Positions 9,100-18,813 of a stretch of DNA of 64,000 nt are shown piece by piece. Both the position numbers and the translations under genes were made by a program. The stretch's first letter is position 1. Each line of letters starts with the position of its first letter. Origin of the DNA: an uncultured Eggerthellaceae bacterium (GTDB taxonomy: Bacteria; Actinomycetota; Coriobacteriia; Coriobacteriales; Eggerthellaceae); the NCBI GenBank assembly GCA_947566075.1, contig CANOIM010000002.1:181905-245904 (forward strand), given 5' to 3'. The notes below the pieces were generated by a model. The model did not search any database. It had not been told where the DNA came from and was given only the letters and a program-made list of their open reading frames with translations.

Positions 9100-9924
9100 A
9101 TGAAGATCAAGAACGTCGGAATCGCCATCTGCGCTGGCATGATGGTGGCAGCTCTGGGCCTTGCTGGCTGCTCGGGCAACAGCGGCTCCTCTGCTGCTTC
9201 TTCCAGCTCTGCCGCTGAGACCACCGAAGAGATCGTGCTGGTCAATCCAGACAAGCTCACCATCGCTGCGTCCTTGGATTTCCCGCCTTTTGAGAACCTT
9301 GAGGGCGAAGAGGCCGTGGGCTTCGAGGTTGACCTCATGAAGGCGCTGGCTGAGAAGATGGGCGTAGAAGCGGAATACCTGCCCTCCACCAAGTTCGACA
9401 CCATCATCCCCATGATCACCGCAGGTGGCAAGGCTGATGTGGGCGTGTCCGGCTTCACCGTGACTGAAGACCGCAAGAAGGAGATAGACTTCACTGAGGT
9501 CATCTGTGATTCCAACCAGGGCATCGTCGTGATGAAGGATTCTGGTTACACCAACGTGGATCAGCTGGCGGGCAAGAAGATCGGCGCTCAGTCCGGCACC
9601 ACCGGCTATGACTGGGCCGTTGAGAACATCGAAGGTGCTGAAGTCATCCCCTTCGATGAGATGACCGCCGTGTTCGCAGCGCTCCAGTCCGGCCAGATAG
9701 ACGCCATCGCCTCTGACCTGCCGGTGGTCCAGTACTACGTGAAGAACGCCTACACTGACATGGAGATCATCGAAGAGATCCCCACTGGTGAGCAGTACGC
9801 CATCGTCGTGAGCAAGGACAACCCGGCGCTCACCCAGGCTCTGAATGACGCTATCGCTGAGGCCAAGGCAGATGGTACCTATGATGAGATCTATGAGAAG
9901 TGGTTCGGTGTCCCCGCTGAATAG
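9100..9924 (+). CDS. amino-acid ABC transporter substrate-binding lipoprotein
   Basis: A family-3 periplasmic-type binding protein, 274 residues, anchored as a lipoprotein. The signal peptide ends in the lipobox LAGC with the lipidated cysteine at residue 24, followed by a Ser/Ala linker. Binding-fold motifs include ASLDFPPFENLEG, VGFEVDLMKAL and GVSGFTVTEDRKK, typical of polar amino-acid receptors. The ATG at 9100 follows GAGAGAGGAAACCT. The permease and ATPase genes follow at once, giving a complete importer. The ligand is probably a polar amino acid but cannot be named. Confidence 0.93.
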   Translation: MKIKNVGIAICAGMMVAALGLAGCSGNSGSSAASSSSAAETTEEIVLVNPDKLTIAASLDFPPFENLEGEEAVGFEVDLMKALAEKMGVEAEYLPSTKFDTIIPMITAGGKADVGVSGFTVTEDRKKEIDFTEVICDSNQGIVVMKDSGYTNVDQLAGKKIGAQSGTTGYDWAVENIEGAEVIPFDEMTAVFAALQSGQIDAIASDLPVVQYYVKNAYTDMEIIEEIPTGEQYAIVVSKDNPALTQALNDAIAEAKADGTYDEIYEKWFGVPAE

Positions 9925-9925
9925 C

Positions 9926-11359
9926 ATGAAGGATACGCTCAAGGGGGCAGGCCTGCGCCTGCCCCTTCTGTTGCTCCTGGTCACGTTGCTCCTCTGCATA
10001 TTGCCGGTGCAGGCCTTCGGCCTGACCACTGAGCGCTTCACGGCCAAGAGCAACCAGGACGGCGCTGATGGCATCATGGGCGCTACGAATACGCGTATCA
10101 CCTGGCAAGGCCAATCCGCTGAGGATGAATCCGTCAAGAGCGTCACCTTGACGCTGCCTGAAGGCTCCAAGCTGCCCTCAGACGGGGTCACGGTAACGGT
10201 GCTGGAGGGCCTCAAGCGCATCAGCGCTCCCGCCAGCGTGGCCGAAGACGGCACCTCGGTCATCGTCACCTTCGACGATGGCGCTCCTGCGGGTTCCATG
10301 ATCATGTTGGAACTGAACAATGCTCAATTCCCACCTGATGGCGGAACCTACAGCGTTGCAGGCACCTATACGGACGTGAATGGCTCTACGGCTGATATCC
10401 CCGATGCAGGCAAGACCGTCACGGTCATCGGCACCACGCCGCCGGAGCAGATGGCCAGCTGGTTGGCAGAGCAGCCCTGGGTCCAGGCTTGGAACTCCAA
10501 CAAGTTCCTCCATCTGTTCTTCGATCCCACCATCATCGTCACCACGGTGCCTTCGGTGTTCTGGGGCTGGCTCTTGGCCCTGGCGCTGGTGGCCATCAGC
10601 TTCCCCGTGGCCATACCACTGGGGCTGTGCTGGTCATTCTTGCGCATGGCGAAGAACCGGTTCGCTCGGGCCATCGGCTCCATCTACATCAACGTGGTGC
10701 GTGGCACGCCGCTGTTCCTGCAGATCTACATCGCCTTCTTCGGATTGCCGCTTCTGGGTATCCAGATGGATAACTTCGTGCTGGGCGTGGTGGTGCTGGT
10801 GATGAATTCCAGCGCCTATCTGGCCGAGATATTCCGCGCGGGCATCCAGTCCATCAACAAGGGCCAGTTCGAAGCGGCCCGCAGCTTGGGGATGAACGGT
10901 GCGCAGACCATGATCTACGTCATCATCCCGCAGACCTTCCGGCGCGTGATCCCCACCATGACCAGCGAATTCATCCTGATGTACAAGGATACGTCGCTCT
11001 TGGCTGCCGTAGGCGTGATGGAGATCATGATGTACTCCAAGACCATCACGGCTGCTACGGGCAACGTCACGCCCTACATCGTGGCGGCATGCTTCTACCT
11101 GATCGTGACCATCCCGCTCACCAAGGCTATCAATCATATGGAAGAGCGCCTGGTGGGTGGTCGTCCCAAGCGGCGTCGTCAGAACAACCTGCCCGAGAAG
11201 ACCCCTGCGTCCCTCTCGGGTACAGTGGGTGCGGTGGCAGCTGAAGGGAGCGAGGCAGCGGTGGCGAAGTCCATGCGGCTGAGCGAAGGCTTCAGCCATG
11301 GGCCTCAGGCCATCGCAGGGGATTCGCTCGGTGCGAAGATGAGGGGGAAGGATGTCTGA
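9926..11359 (+). CDS. amino-acid ABC transporter permease with N-terminal extracytoplasmic domain
   Basis: Membrane component of the importer, 477 residues, about twice the size of a usual HisM/GlnP permease. Residues about 13-32 form a signal-like helix, then about 150 residues form a predicted beta-rich extracytoplasmic segment. The permease proper starts near residue 195, with the VVRGTPLFLQIYIAFF motif and the EAA loop EAARSLGMNGAQTMIYVIIPQ that contacts the ATPase. A charged tail of about 70 residues follows the last helix. It starts 1 bp after the lipoprotein gene stop and overlaps the ATPase gene by 8 bp. See the finding on the extra domain. Confidence 0.9.
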   Translation: MKDTLKGAGLRLPLLLLLVTLLLCILPVQAFGLTTERFTAKSNQDGADGIMGATNTRITWQGQSAEDESVKSVTLTLPEGSKLPSDGVTVTVLEGLKRISAPASVAEDGTSVIVTFDDGAPAGSMIMLELNNAQFPPDGGTYSVAGTYTDVNGSTADIPDAGKTVTVIGTTPPEQMASWLAEQPWVQAWNSNKFLHLFFDPTIIVTTVPSVFWGWLLALALVAISFPVAIPLGLCWSFLRMAKNRFARAIGSIYINVVRGTPLFLQIYIAFFGLPLLGIQMDNFVLGVVVLVMNSSAYLAEIFRAGIQSINKGQFEAARSLGMNGAQTMIYVIIPQTFRRVIPTMTSEFILMYKDTSLLAAVGVMEIMMYSKTITAATGNVTPYIVAACFYLIVTIPLTKAINHMEERLVGGRPKRRRQNNLPEKTPASLSGTVGAVAAEGSEAAVAKSMRLSEGFSHGPQAIAGDSLGAKMRGKDV

Positions 11360-12086
11360 GCCGGTCATCCGCATACAGAACCTAGAGAAGACCTTCGGTG
11401 ACAATACCGTTCTCAAGGATATCAACCTGGAGGTGCACCGGGGCGAGGTAGTAGTGGTGCTGGGGCCCTCGGGCAGCGGCAAATCCACCATGCTGCGCTG
11501 CATCAACCGCCTGGAAGAGCCCACGTCCGGTCATATCTGGTTCGAGGATATAGACGTCTGTGACAAGCATACGAATCTCAACGAAGTGCGCAGCCGGTTG
11601 GGCATGGTGTTCCAGAGCTTCAACCTGTTCCCGAACCTGACAGCCAAGAAGAATGTGATGCTGGCCCAGCGCAAGGTGCTCAAGCGCTCTGCTGAGGAAG
11701 CCGAGAAGGTGGCCATCGCGCGTCTGGAGGAAGTGGGGCTGGGAGAGCGGGTTGATTACAAGCCCGCTGAGCTCTCTGGCGGTCAGCAACAGCGCGTGGC
11801 CATCGCCCGAGCGCTGGCCATGGATCCTCATGTGATGCTCTTCGATGAAGCCACCAGCGCCCTTGACCCTGAACTGGTCCGTGATGTGCTGGGCGTCATG
11901 CGACGCCTGGCTGAGGGCGGCATGACCATGATCGTGGTGACCCATGAGATGGGCTTCGCTCGGGATGTGGCTGACCGCGTTGTCTTCATGGATGGCGGCC
12001 TCATCGTGGAGGAGGGTACTCCCGAAGAGGTCTTCGACCATCCGAAGTCTGAGCGCACTCGGGATTTCCTGGGGCATATCAGCTGA
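11352..12086 (+). CDS. amino-acid ABC transporter ATP-binding protein (GlnQ/HisP type)
   Basis: A 244-residue cytosolic ATPase that powers the importer. All motifs are intact: Walker A GPSGSGKST near residue 38, Q-loop VFQSFNLFPN, signature LSGGQQQRVAIARALA near residue 140, Walker B VMLFDEATSALD and switch histidine in VVTHEM. Size and pattern are standard for polar amino-acid uptake. The start overlaps the permease stop by 8 bp. Confidence 0.96.
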   Translation: MSEPVIRIQNLEKTFGDNTVLKDINLEVHRGEVVVVLGPSGSGKSTMLRCINRLEEPTSGHIWFEDIDVCDKHTNLNEVRSRLGMVFQSFNLFPNLTAKKNVMLAQRKVLKRSAEEAEKVAIARLEEVGLGERVDYKPAELSGGQQQRVAIARALAMDPHVMLFDEATSALDPELVRDVLGVMRRLAEGGMTMIVVTHEMGFARDVADRVVFMDGGLIVEEGTPEEVFDHPKSERTRDFLGHIS

Positions 12087-12135
12087 CCTGCAAGCACTCG
12101 TCCTATTCGACAGACGACCTGAGGAGTTGATCTTG

Positions 12136-13371
12136 GTGGCTCTTAATCTCTGCCAATTCAAGGATGTTGACATCTCCGTCTATGATGCCATCGTCGTTGG
12201 GAGCGGTTTCGCTGGTGCGGTCACCGCTCGCCAGCTGGCTGAGCGCGGCGGCATGCGCGTCCTGGTGTTGGAGAAGCGCCCCCATATCGCTGGCAATATG
12301 TATGACGAATATGACGAGGCGGGCATCCTGGTGCATCGCTATGGGCCACATATCTTCCACACCAATGACAAGCGTGCCTTTGACTATGTGCGTCGCTTCA
12401 CGGGTTGGATCGCCTATCAGCACCATGTGCTGGCGGATTGGTACGGCACCTATATGCCCGTGCCCTTCAACAAGAATTCCATGGAGATAGCCTTCGGGGA
12501 AGAGAAGGCGGCGCACCTCATAGACAAGCTCATAGAGCGGTTCGGCGATGAGCGCAAGGTGACCATCACGGAATTGCGCAACGCTGATGACCCGGAACTG
12601 GCAGAAGTGGCTGATTTCGTCTATGAGAACGTCTTCCTCTACTACACCCAGAAGCAATGGGGGCTCACTCCCGAAGAGGTGGATCCTTCGGTAACGGCCC
12701 GCGTTCCCGTCTTCATCTCTCGGGATGACCGCTACTTCCAAGACACCTATCAGGGAATGCCCTCCTTGGGCTATACGGTCCTGTTCGAAGAGATGCTGGG
12801 CTATGAGGGCATAGACATCTGCCTGGGAACGGATGCTGTGAGCGTCTTCGATCTGGAGTTCGAAGATGATTCTGAAGACGCCGTCCTGGCTGCCATCAAG
12901 GTGAAGGGTGAGACCTTTGAAGGGCCTATCGTCTACACCGGCCCGTTGGATGAGCTCTTCTGCGGGCGCTTCGGTCGCTTACCCTATCGGACGCTGGATT
13001 TCGTCTATGAGACCTATGATGAGGAGTACAAGCTTCCCTGCGCAACGGTGAACTACACGGTCACGGAAGACTACACGCGGGCAACGGAGTTCAAGCGGCT
13101 CACTGCGCAGAAGTCCGATAAGACCACCATCATGAGGGAATACTCCTTGGCCTATGAGGATCCAGAGACCCAGACCCCCTATTACGCCATCTTAGGTCAT
13201 GAGAACCGCCTCCACTATGAGCGCTACCTGCGCCTGACTCAGTCTTTGGTGAACTTCCATCCGTTGGGACGCCTAGCGGAGTACCGCTATTACAACATGG
13301 ACAGGATCATCGGGCTGGCCCTGGATCTCTCTCAGCAGATCTTGGAGGAGCGGGCCGAAGAGGGGCGGTGA
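12136..13371 (+). CDS. glf: UDP-galactopyranose mutase
   Basis: A flavoenzyme that interconverts UDP-galactopyranose and UDP-galactofuranose, the donor for galactofuranose in cell-wall or capsular glycans. It has about 411 residues. The FAD-binding motif VVGSGFAGAV is near the N-terminus, followed by YGPHIFHT and the substrate-loop sequence YTQKQWGL, both hallmarks of Glf. No ATG fits: GTG at 12136 follows GAGGAG at 12121-12126, and TTG at 12133 is nearly as good. The next gene is a glycosyltransferase, so the pair probably builds a surface glycan. Confidence 0.95.
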   Translation: MALNLCQFKDVDISVYDAIVVGSGFAGAVTARQLAERGGMRVLVLEKRPHIAGNMYDEYDEAGILVHRYGPHIFHTNDKRAFDYVRRFTGWIAYQHHVLADWYGTYMPVPFNKNSMEIAFGEEKAAHLIDKLIERFGDERKVTITELRNADDPELAEVADFVYENVFLYYTQKQWGLTPEEVDPSVTARVPVFISRDDRYFQDTYQGMPSLGYTVLFEEMLGYEGIDICLGTDAVSVFDLEFEDDSEDAVLAAIKVKGETFEGPIVYTGPLDELFCGRFGRLPYRTLDFVYETYDEEYKLPCATVNYTVTEDYTRATEFKRLTAQKSDKTTIMREYSLAYEDPETQTPYYAILGHENRLHYERYLRLTQSLVNFHPLGRLAEYRYYNMDRIIGLALDLSQQILEERAEEGR

Positions 13372-13379
13372 GGCGCTCT

Positions 13380-14408
13380 ATGGCGAAGACGCTCACCTAC
13401 GGGGTTCCTTGCTACAACTCCGCCGAATACATGGACAAGTGCATCCAGTCCCTTTTGGCTACCGGGGATGACATAGAGGTGCTCATCGTAGATGATGGAT
13501 CCACGGATGGGGGAGCCACGCTCCAGCGCGCGCAGGCCTGGGAGGAGCGGGAACCTGAGCGGGTGCGGGCCATCCATAAGCCCAACGGAGGCCATGGGAG
13601 CGCGGTGAATACCGCCCTTGCCAATGCCACGGGCATCTACTTCAAAGTGGTGGATTCAGACGATTGGCTGGATGCGAATGCCATGGACCAGGTGATGGCC
13701 TACTTGCGCTCCCAGACAGCTGATCAGGGCAGCGCTACGGACATGGTCATCGCCAACTATGTTTATGAGAAGGTGCACGAGGGCAAGCAGGTGGTCATGG
13801 ATTATGACAACATCTTCCCTGAAGGCCGCCAATTCGGCTGGGAAGAGGTGGGCAGCTTCGGGCCATCCCACTACCTGCTCATGCATTCGGTGATCTACCG
13901 GACTGGCCTTCTGAAGGAAATGGGGCTCAGGCTCCCGGAGCACTGCTTCTATGTGGACAACGTCTTCGTCTACGTTCCGCTTCCCCATGTGAAGACCATG
14001 TACTACTTGAACGTGGATATGTACCGCTACTTCATCGGCCGTGAGGACCAATCCGTGAACGAAGCCACCATGATGAAGCGCATCGACCAGCAGCTCCGTG
14101 TCACCAAGACCATGATAGATGCGGTAGACGTCATGGCGGTGGAGCCGCGGAGGCTGCGCAAGTACATGGAAAGCTACCTTTCCATGATGATGTGCATCTG
14201 CTCGGTGTTCCTGCGCATGGGCAACACCGATGAAGACAACGAGAAGCTGGCAGATGTCTGGGACTATCTGAAGGATGCCTCAGCGCCGCTGTACAGGCGG
14301 GTGCGCACCAATGTGCTGAATGTGGGCACGAACCTGCCCACGGCGTTGGGCCGCAAGGCGGGACTGGGTGGCTATCACCTGGCCCAGAGGATCTTCAAGT
14401 TCAACTAA
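13380..14408 (+). CDS. glycosyltransferase family 2 protein
   Basis: A GT-A fold enzyme of 342 residues. The nucleotide-binding segment VLIVDDGSTDGG lies near residue 35 and the metal-binding DSDDWLD (DxD) near residue 90. No transmembrane helices are evident, so it should act on the inner face of the membrane. GTG at 13368, overlapping the glf stop, is an alternative start, but ATG at 13380 gives the standard MAKTLTYGVPCYN beginning. It is coupled to glf, suggesting a role in a galactofuranose-containing polymer, although the donor sugar is not determinable. Confidence 0.88.
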   Translation: MAKTLTYGVPCYNSAEYMDKCIQSLLATGDDIEVLIVDDGSTDGGATLQRAQAWEEREPERVRAIHKPNGGHGSAVNTALANATGIYFKVVDSDDWLDANAMDQVMAYLRSQTADQGSATDMVIANYVYEKVHEGKQVVMDYDNIFPEGRQFGWEEVGSFGPSHYLLMHSVIYRTGLLKEMGLRLPEHCFYVDNVFVYVPLPHVKTMYYLNVDMYRYFIGREDQSVNEATMMKRIDQQLRVTKTMIDAVDVMAVEPRRLRKYMESYLSMMMCICSVFLRMGNTDEDNEKLADVWDYLKDASAPLYRRVRTNVLNVGTNLPTALGRKAGLGGYHLAQRIFKFN

Positions 14409-14424
14409 GGGATGAGCGCGCGGG

Positions 14425-15297
14425 TTAGCGCTCTGAAGCCAAGAAGAACAGGGCCATGGTGCCGGGGCCGGAATGGGCGCCGATCACCGGATCCACGTAG
14501 TTGATCATGATGTCCGTCACGCCGAACCGCTCTCGTATGGCCTTCGCCAGATATTCGGCATCTTCGATGCAATCCCCATGGGTTATGAAGACCGTCTGGT
14601 CCGCCACCGGTGCATTCGCCGTTTGAGCCATATGATCCACCAGGGCATTCAGGGATTTCTTGCGTCCACGCACCTTCTCCAGAGGGATGAGATGCCCTTC
14701 GTCATCTACGTGCATGACGGGTTTGATGTTGAGCATGGTCCCTGCCCAGGCGCTGGTGCGGGATACCCGGCCGCCCCGGAAGAGGAACATGAGATCATCC
14801 ACGGTGAACCAATGGGCAAGGTGCAGCCGGTTGTCCAGAAGCCACTGGTACACCTCATCCATGGAGGCCCCCGTTTCCTTCATCTTTGCTGCATACCAGA
14901 CCAGAAGCCCCTGACCTCCTGAGGCTGCTAGGCTGTCAACGGAGAGCATGCGCCGGTCTGGGTATTCGGCCTCCAATGACCCCATCAACAGCGAGATGGC
15001 CTCATAGGTGCCGGAAAGTCCGCTGGAGAAGCCGATATAGAGGATGTCATCCCCCGCGTCCAAGATCTCCCGGAGGGCGGCATCGGCCTCTTGGAGGTTC
15101 GGCAAGGAGGTGGTGATGACCTTGCCTTCGCGCATCATGGTGTAGAACTGCGAGAGGTCTGTCACCTGTCCCTTGAGATAGCTTTGGTATTGCGTCTCAT
15201 CCACCATGAACGTGAGCGGGAAGATATGCAAACCGAAGGCATCTATCATGCTCTCGGGAAGATTGCAGCTTGAATCCGTGACGATCCTGTATCCCAT
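14425..15297 (-). CDS. DegV family fatty-acid-binding protein
   Basis: A 290-residue protein of the DegV/FakB type. These bind a fatty acid and, in Firmicutes, present it to the FakA kinase. Motifs include IVTDSSCNLP at residue 4, TTSLPN near 79, SSGLSGTYE near 110 and DSLAASGGQG. No fakA is seen in the window. The start ATG at 15297 follows AAAGGGAG; the frame continues upstream without family sequence. Convergent with the glycosyltransferase. Confidence 0.92.
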   Translation of the reverse strand: MGYRIVTDSSCNLPESMIDAFGLHIFPLTFMVDETQYQSYLKGQVTDLSQFYTMMREGKVITTSLPNLQEADAALREILDAGDDILYIGFSSGLSGTYEAISLLMGSLEAEYPDRRMLSVDSLAASGGQGLLVWYAAKMKETGASMDEVYQWLLDNRLHLAHWFTVDDLMFLFRGGRVSRTSAWAGTMLNIKPVMHVDDEGHLIPLEKVRGRKKSLNALVDHMAQTANAPVADQTVFITHGDCIEDAEYLAKAIRERFGVTDIMINYVDPVIGAHSGPGTMALFFLASER

Positions 15298-15435
15298 GTT
15301 CCCGCTCCCTTTCGCCCTAGCTTTGAGAAGAGCCCGACGCGGCCACTGTATCCCCGTATTATGCCACCTGGCTGCATCCTCTGGCAAAGAGGGGAGGGAA
15401 GCGCTGATCCCACCCACGGCAGTGCCCGCATCCAC

Positions 15436-15441
15436 TATACT
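15436..15441 (+). promoter_or_regulatory. possible -10 element upstream of ileS
   Basis: TATACT lies about 50 bp before the ileS start in the divergent spacer with the DegV gene. No convincing -35 is seen 17 bp upstream. I searched the spacer for T-box features and found none. Confidence 0.35.
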
Positions 15442-15491
15442 TTCACTGTTTTGCGCAAAAACCTACGAGTCATAGTTGAAGAGGCATGAAG

Positions 15492-18317
15492 ATGGCTGAT
15501 TACAAGGATACGATGAACCTTCCCCGGACTGATTTCCCCATGCGCGGGAACCTCCCCCAGAATGAGCCGAAGCGCCTAGAGGCCTGGGAGGCGAACGGGT
15601 TGTACTGGAAGGTGCTGGAGAAGAATGCAGATGGTACGCCCTTCATCCTGCATGATGGGCCTCCCTACGCGAACGGCCCCATCCATATCGGCCACGCCTT
15701 CAATAAGATCTTGAAGGATTTCGTGAACAAGTCCCATGCCCAGCGGGGCTACTACACCCCCTACATCCCCGGATGGGATTGTCACGGTCAGCCCATCGAG
15801 CACATGGTAGAGAAGACCTTGGGGCCAGATAAGATGGCGAAGACGTCTCTGCCTGAGCTGCGCAAGCTTTGTAGGGAATGGGCCACGAAGTATGTGGACA
15901 TCCAACGGGACGGCTTCAAGCGCCTGGGGGTGAACGCTGATTGGGAGCACCCCTACCTCACTTACACCCCTGATTACGAAGCAGGCAACGTGGAGCTCTT
16001 CCGGGATATGTACCTCAAGGGTTCCATCTATCGGGGTCGCAAGCCCATCCACTGGTGCATCCACTGCCATACGGCTCTGGCTGAGGCAGAGATCGAATAC
16101 GGGGATGAGGTATCCCCCTCCATCTATGTGGCCTTCAAGCTGGATTCCATTCCTGGGATCTTCGAAGCCGCAGGGGCAGGGGAGGATGCCTCTATCCTGA
16201 TCTGGACCACCACCCCCTGGACGCTCCCCGCCAATGTGGCTGTATCCCTGGCACCAGATGCTGACTATGTGCTGGTGCAGGCAGATGGCAAGAGCTACAT
16301 CATGGCTGAGGAGCTGGTGGATGAGGTGGCTCAGGTGGCCGGTTGGGAAGACGTGCAGCTCTTGTCCGGGGACGATGGGGAGCCGGTGCGCGTGAAAGGC
16401 AAGCAGCTCTTCGGGCTGACCTACACAGCGCCCATTCGCCATGACCTCACGGGCAAGGTCATCTACGGTGACCACGTCACCTTGGACACGGGTACCGGTG
16501 CGGTGCATACCGCTCCGGGTCATGGCCAGGATGACTACCGGGTGGGCCTTGAGTTCGATCTGCCCATCCTCATGCCGGTGGATGACAACGGCGTGCTGAC
16601 TGACGAAGCCGGTCCCTTCGCAGGCCTTGAGGTGACGGAGGCCAATCCGAAGATAATCCAGTGGCTGCAAGATCAGGGTACCCTGGTGGCCGCCAAAGAG
16701 ATCAACCATTCCTATCCCCATTGCTGGCGCTGCCATGAGCCCGTCATCTTCCGGGCTACGGACCAGTGGTTCGTCTCCATGGACAAGAACAGCTTGCGCG
16801 AAGAGGCGCTCATCGCCATCAACGAAGAGGTCACTTGGATCCCTGAATGGGCTTCCCGACGCATTGGCGCCATGGTAGCGGACAGGCCTGACTGGTGCAT
16901 CTCCCGCCAACGGTCCTGGGGCGTGCCCCTGCCGGTGTTCAAGTGCGCGAAATGCGGCTCTACCGTAGCCACCGCTGAGACCTTCGATGCGGTGATCAGT
17001 CTGTTCGAACGAGACGGCTCTGATGCTTGGTTCACCCAGGATCCGAAGGATTATCTGCCCGCTAGCGTGAAGTGCGAGGTGTGCGGATGCACGGAGGTGC
17101 TTCCTGAGCGGGATATCCTGGATGTCTGGTGGGAGTCCGGTGTGTCCCACACCAGCGTCCTTCGCCATCGGGCGGAAGAGGGCGTGCGCTTCCCGGCAGA
17201 TATGTATCTGGAAGGGTCTGACCAGCACCGCGGTTGGTTCCAGTCCTCTTTGCTCACCAGCGTGGGCGCCTATGGCATGCCGCCCTACAAATCCGTCATG
17301 CATTGCGGCTTCACGGTAGATGAGGATGGCCGCAAGATGTCCAAGTCCTTAGGCAATGGGGTGGACCCAGCTGAGGTCATCAGCAAGTACGGTGCAGACG
17401 TGCTGCGCCTCTGGGTGGCCAGCGTAGACTATTCCCAGGATGTGAGCATCTCCGATGATATCCTCAAGCGCACCTCCGAAGCCTACCGGCGCATTCGCAA
17501 TACCTTCCGCTTCCTGCTCGGCAGTCTGGATGGGTTCAGCCATGACGTTGCCATCAAGGAATGGGATGGCTTGGAGCCCTTGGATCAGTGGGCCTACGTG
17601 CGCACCCGCGCCCTGCTTGAGGACGTGACACGCTCCTATGAGGAGTACAGGTTCCATCAGGTCTACCGGACGGTCTATGACTTCATCGTGAATGACCTCT
17701 CGGCCATCTACATGGAAGCCACGAAGGACCGCCTCTATTCCGAGGCAGCGGATTCCCCGCGTCGTCGGGCCGTGCAGACGGTCCTGGCCGATGTGCTGGA
17801 AGTGCTCGTCCGCGTGCTGGCCCCTGTGCTCCCCTTCACCACGGATGAGGTCTGGGAGCACTATCCGGAGGGGTTGCGCGAAGAAGGGCGGCCGTTCAGC
17901 GTACAGCTGGCTGGATGGCCGAAGCCTCAAGACTTCCTGCCCGCTATGCCCGAAGGGGCAGATGGGGCGGTAAAGGCTGACTTCGCTCAGCTTCTGGCCC
18001 TGCGCGATGCAGTGACGAAGGCCATGGAAGAGGCACGCGATCAGGGCATCATCAAGAAGAGCCAGGAAGCGGCTGTGACGGTGACAGCCCCAGAGGAAGT
18101 GCTGGAGGTGGCGAAGCGCCAGCCGGAAGGCATGCTCTCGGAGATGCTCATCGTTGCAACCGTTACCTTCGAAGCCGGGGAGGAACTCACCGCCACGGTG
18201 GCTCACACTGACTTGCCCAAGTGCGAGCGCTGCTGGAACTACCGGGAGCTCTCAACGGATGCGGGCTATGAGGACATCTGCCCCCGTTGCGAAGAGGTTG
18301 TCAAGGCCTGTGGCTAA
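15492..18317 (+). CDS. ileS: isoleucyl-tRNA synthetase
   Basis: Class I aminoacyl-tRNA synthetase charging tRNA(Ile), 941 residues. The HIGH motif is intact at residues 65-68, the KMSKS motif near 615-619, and the CP1 editing domain lies between them (WTTTPWTLPAN near 238). The C-terminal zinc site reads CERCWNY and CPRC (about 911-933). ATG at 15492 was preferred over 15486 because GAAGAGG at 15478-15484 is well spaced only for the former. It is the first gene of an overlapping series ileS-lspA-rluD-coaBC. Confidence 0.97.
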   Translation: MADYKDTMNLPRTDFPMRGNLPQNEPKRLEAWEANGLYWKVLEKNADGTPFILHDGPPYANGPIHIGHAFNKILKDFVNKSHAQRGYYTPYIPGWDCHGQPIEHMVEKTLGPDKMAKTSLPELRKLCREWATKYVDIQRDGFKRLGVNADWEHPYLTYTPDYEAGNVELFRDMYLKGSIYRGRKPIHWCIHCHTALAEAEIEYGDEVSPSIYVAFKLDSIPGIFEAAGAGEDASILIWTTTPWTLPANVAVSLAPDADYVLVQADGKSYIMAEELVDEVAQVAGWEDVQLLSGDDGEPVRVKGKQLFGLTYTAPIRHDLTGKVIYGDHVTLDTGTGAVHTAPGHGQDDYRVGLEFDLPILMPVDDNGVLTDEAGPFAGLEVTEANPKIIQWLQDQGTLVAAKEINHSYPHCWRCHEPVIFRATDQWFVSMDKNSLREEALIAINEEVTWIPEWASRRIGAMVADRPDWCISRQRSWGVPLPVFKCAKCGSTVATAETFDAVISLFERDGSDAWFTQDPKDYLPASVKCEVCGCTEVLPERDILDVWWESGVSHTSVLRHRAEEGVRFPADMYLEGSDQHRGWFQSSLLTSVGAYGMPPYKSVMHCGFTVDEDGRKMSKSLGNGVDPAEVISKYGADVLRLWVASVDYSQDVSISDDILKRTSEAYRRIRNTFRFLLGSLDGFSHDVAIKEWDGLEPLDQWAYVRTRALLEDVTRSYEEYRFHQVYRTVYDFIVNDLSAIYMEATKDRLYSEAADSPRRRAVQTVLADVLEVLVRVLAPVLPFTTDEVWEHYPEGLREEGRPFSVQLAGWPKPQDFLPAMPEGADGAVKADFAQLLALRDAVTKAMEEARDQGIIKKSQEAAVTVTAPEEVLEVAKRQPEGMLSEMLIVATVTFEAGEELTATVAHTDLPKCERCWNYRELSTDAGYEDICPRCEEVVKACG

Positions 18318-18813
18318 GAGGGGCCGGAAGGCGAAGCTCATCCTCTTCGCTGCCCTTGCGGCGGCATGGCTCATCCTGGACCAGGTCACGAAGGCCCTCG
18401 TGGCCTCTGAAGGGGTGGGTAGCCGGATCTACGAGAGCCAGCTGGGCCTCTTCGATATCATCCTGGTCCATAACACGGGCGGTGCCTGGGGGATGCTAGC
18501 TGGTCAGACGTGGGTGCTCGGCATCTTCTCCCTCATCGTCTGCGGGCTCATCCTTATCTATGTCCTGACCAGTGCGGGCACGTCTAGCACCTTGGGCATC
18601 GTAGCATTGAGCCTGGTGTTCGCGGGGGGGTTGGGCAACGCCATAGACCGCTTCTGCCATGGCTATGTCATAGATTTCCTCTCAACGGCCTTCATGGATT
18701 TCCCGGTGTTCAATGTGGCGGATATCGGCGTCACGGTGGGTGTGGCCCTCTTCTTGGTATCCCTTCTCATGGGCAGTAGGAGGCGTGATCATGGCACGGC
18801 TGATCAGCTATAG
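18310..18813 (+). CDS. lspA: lipoprotein signal peptidase (signal peptidase II)
   Basis: A membrane aspartyl protease that cleaves prolipoproteins before the lipidated cysteine, as in the ABC receptor at 9.1 kb. It has 167 residues with four hydrophobic helices. Conserved blocks are HNTGGAWG, GGLGNAIDR and FNVADIGV; the catalytic aspartates are about D113 and D138. GTG at 18310 overlaps the ileS stop by 8 bp and gives a normal length. The ileS-lspA pairing is widespread in bacteria. Confidence 0.95.
   Translation: MAKRGRKAKLILFAALAAAWLILDQVTKALVASEGVGSRIYESQLGLFDIILVHNTGGAWGMLAGQTWVLGIFSLIVCGLILIYVLTSAGTSSTLGIVALSLVFAGGLGNAIDRFCHGYVIDFLSTAFMDFPVFNVADIGVTVGVALFLVSLLMGSRRRDHGTADQL

Noticed and set aside
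15298..15491. T-box leader before ileS
   Set aside because: I looked for specifier-loop and AGGGTGG-type T-box bulge sequences and for a terminator stem; none is present.
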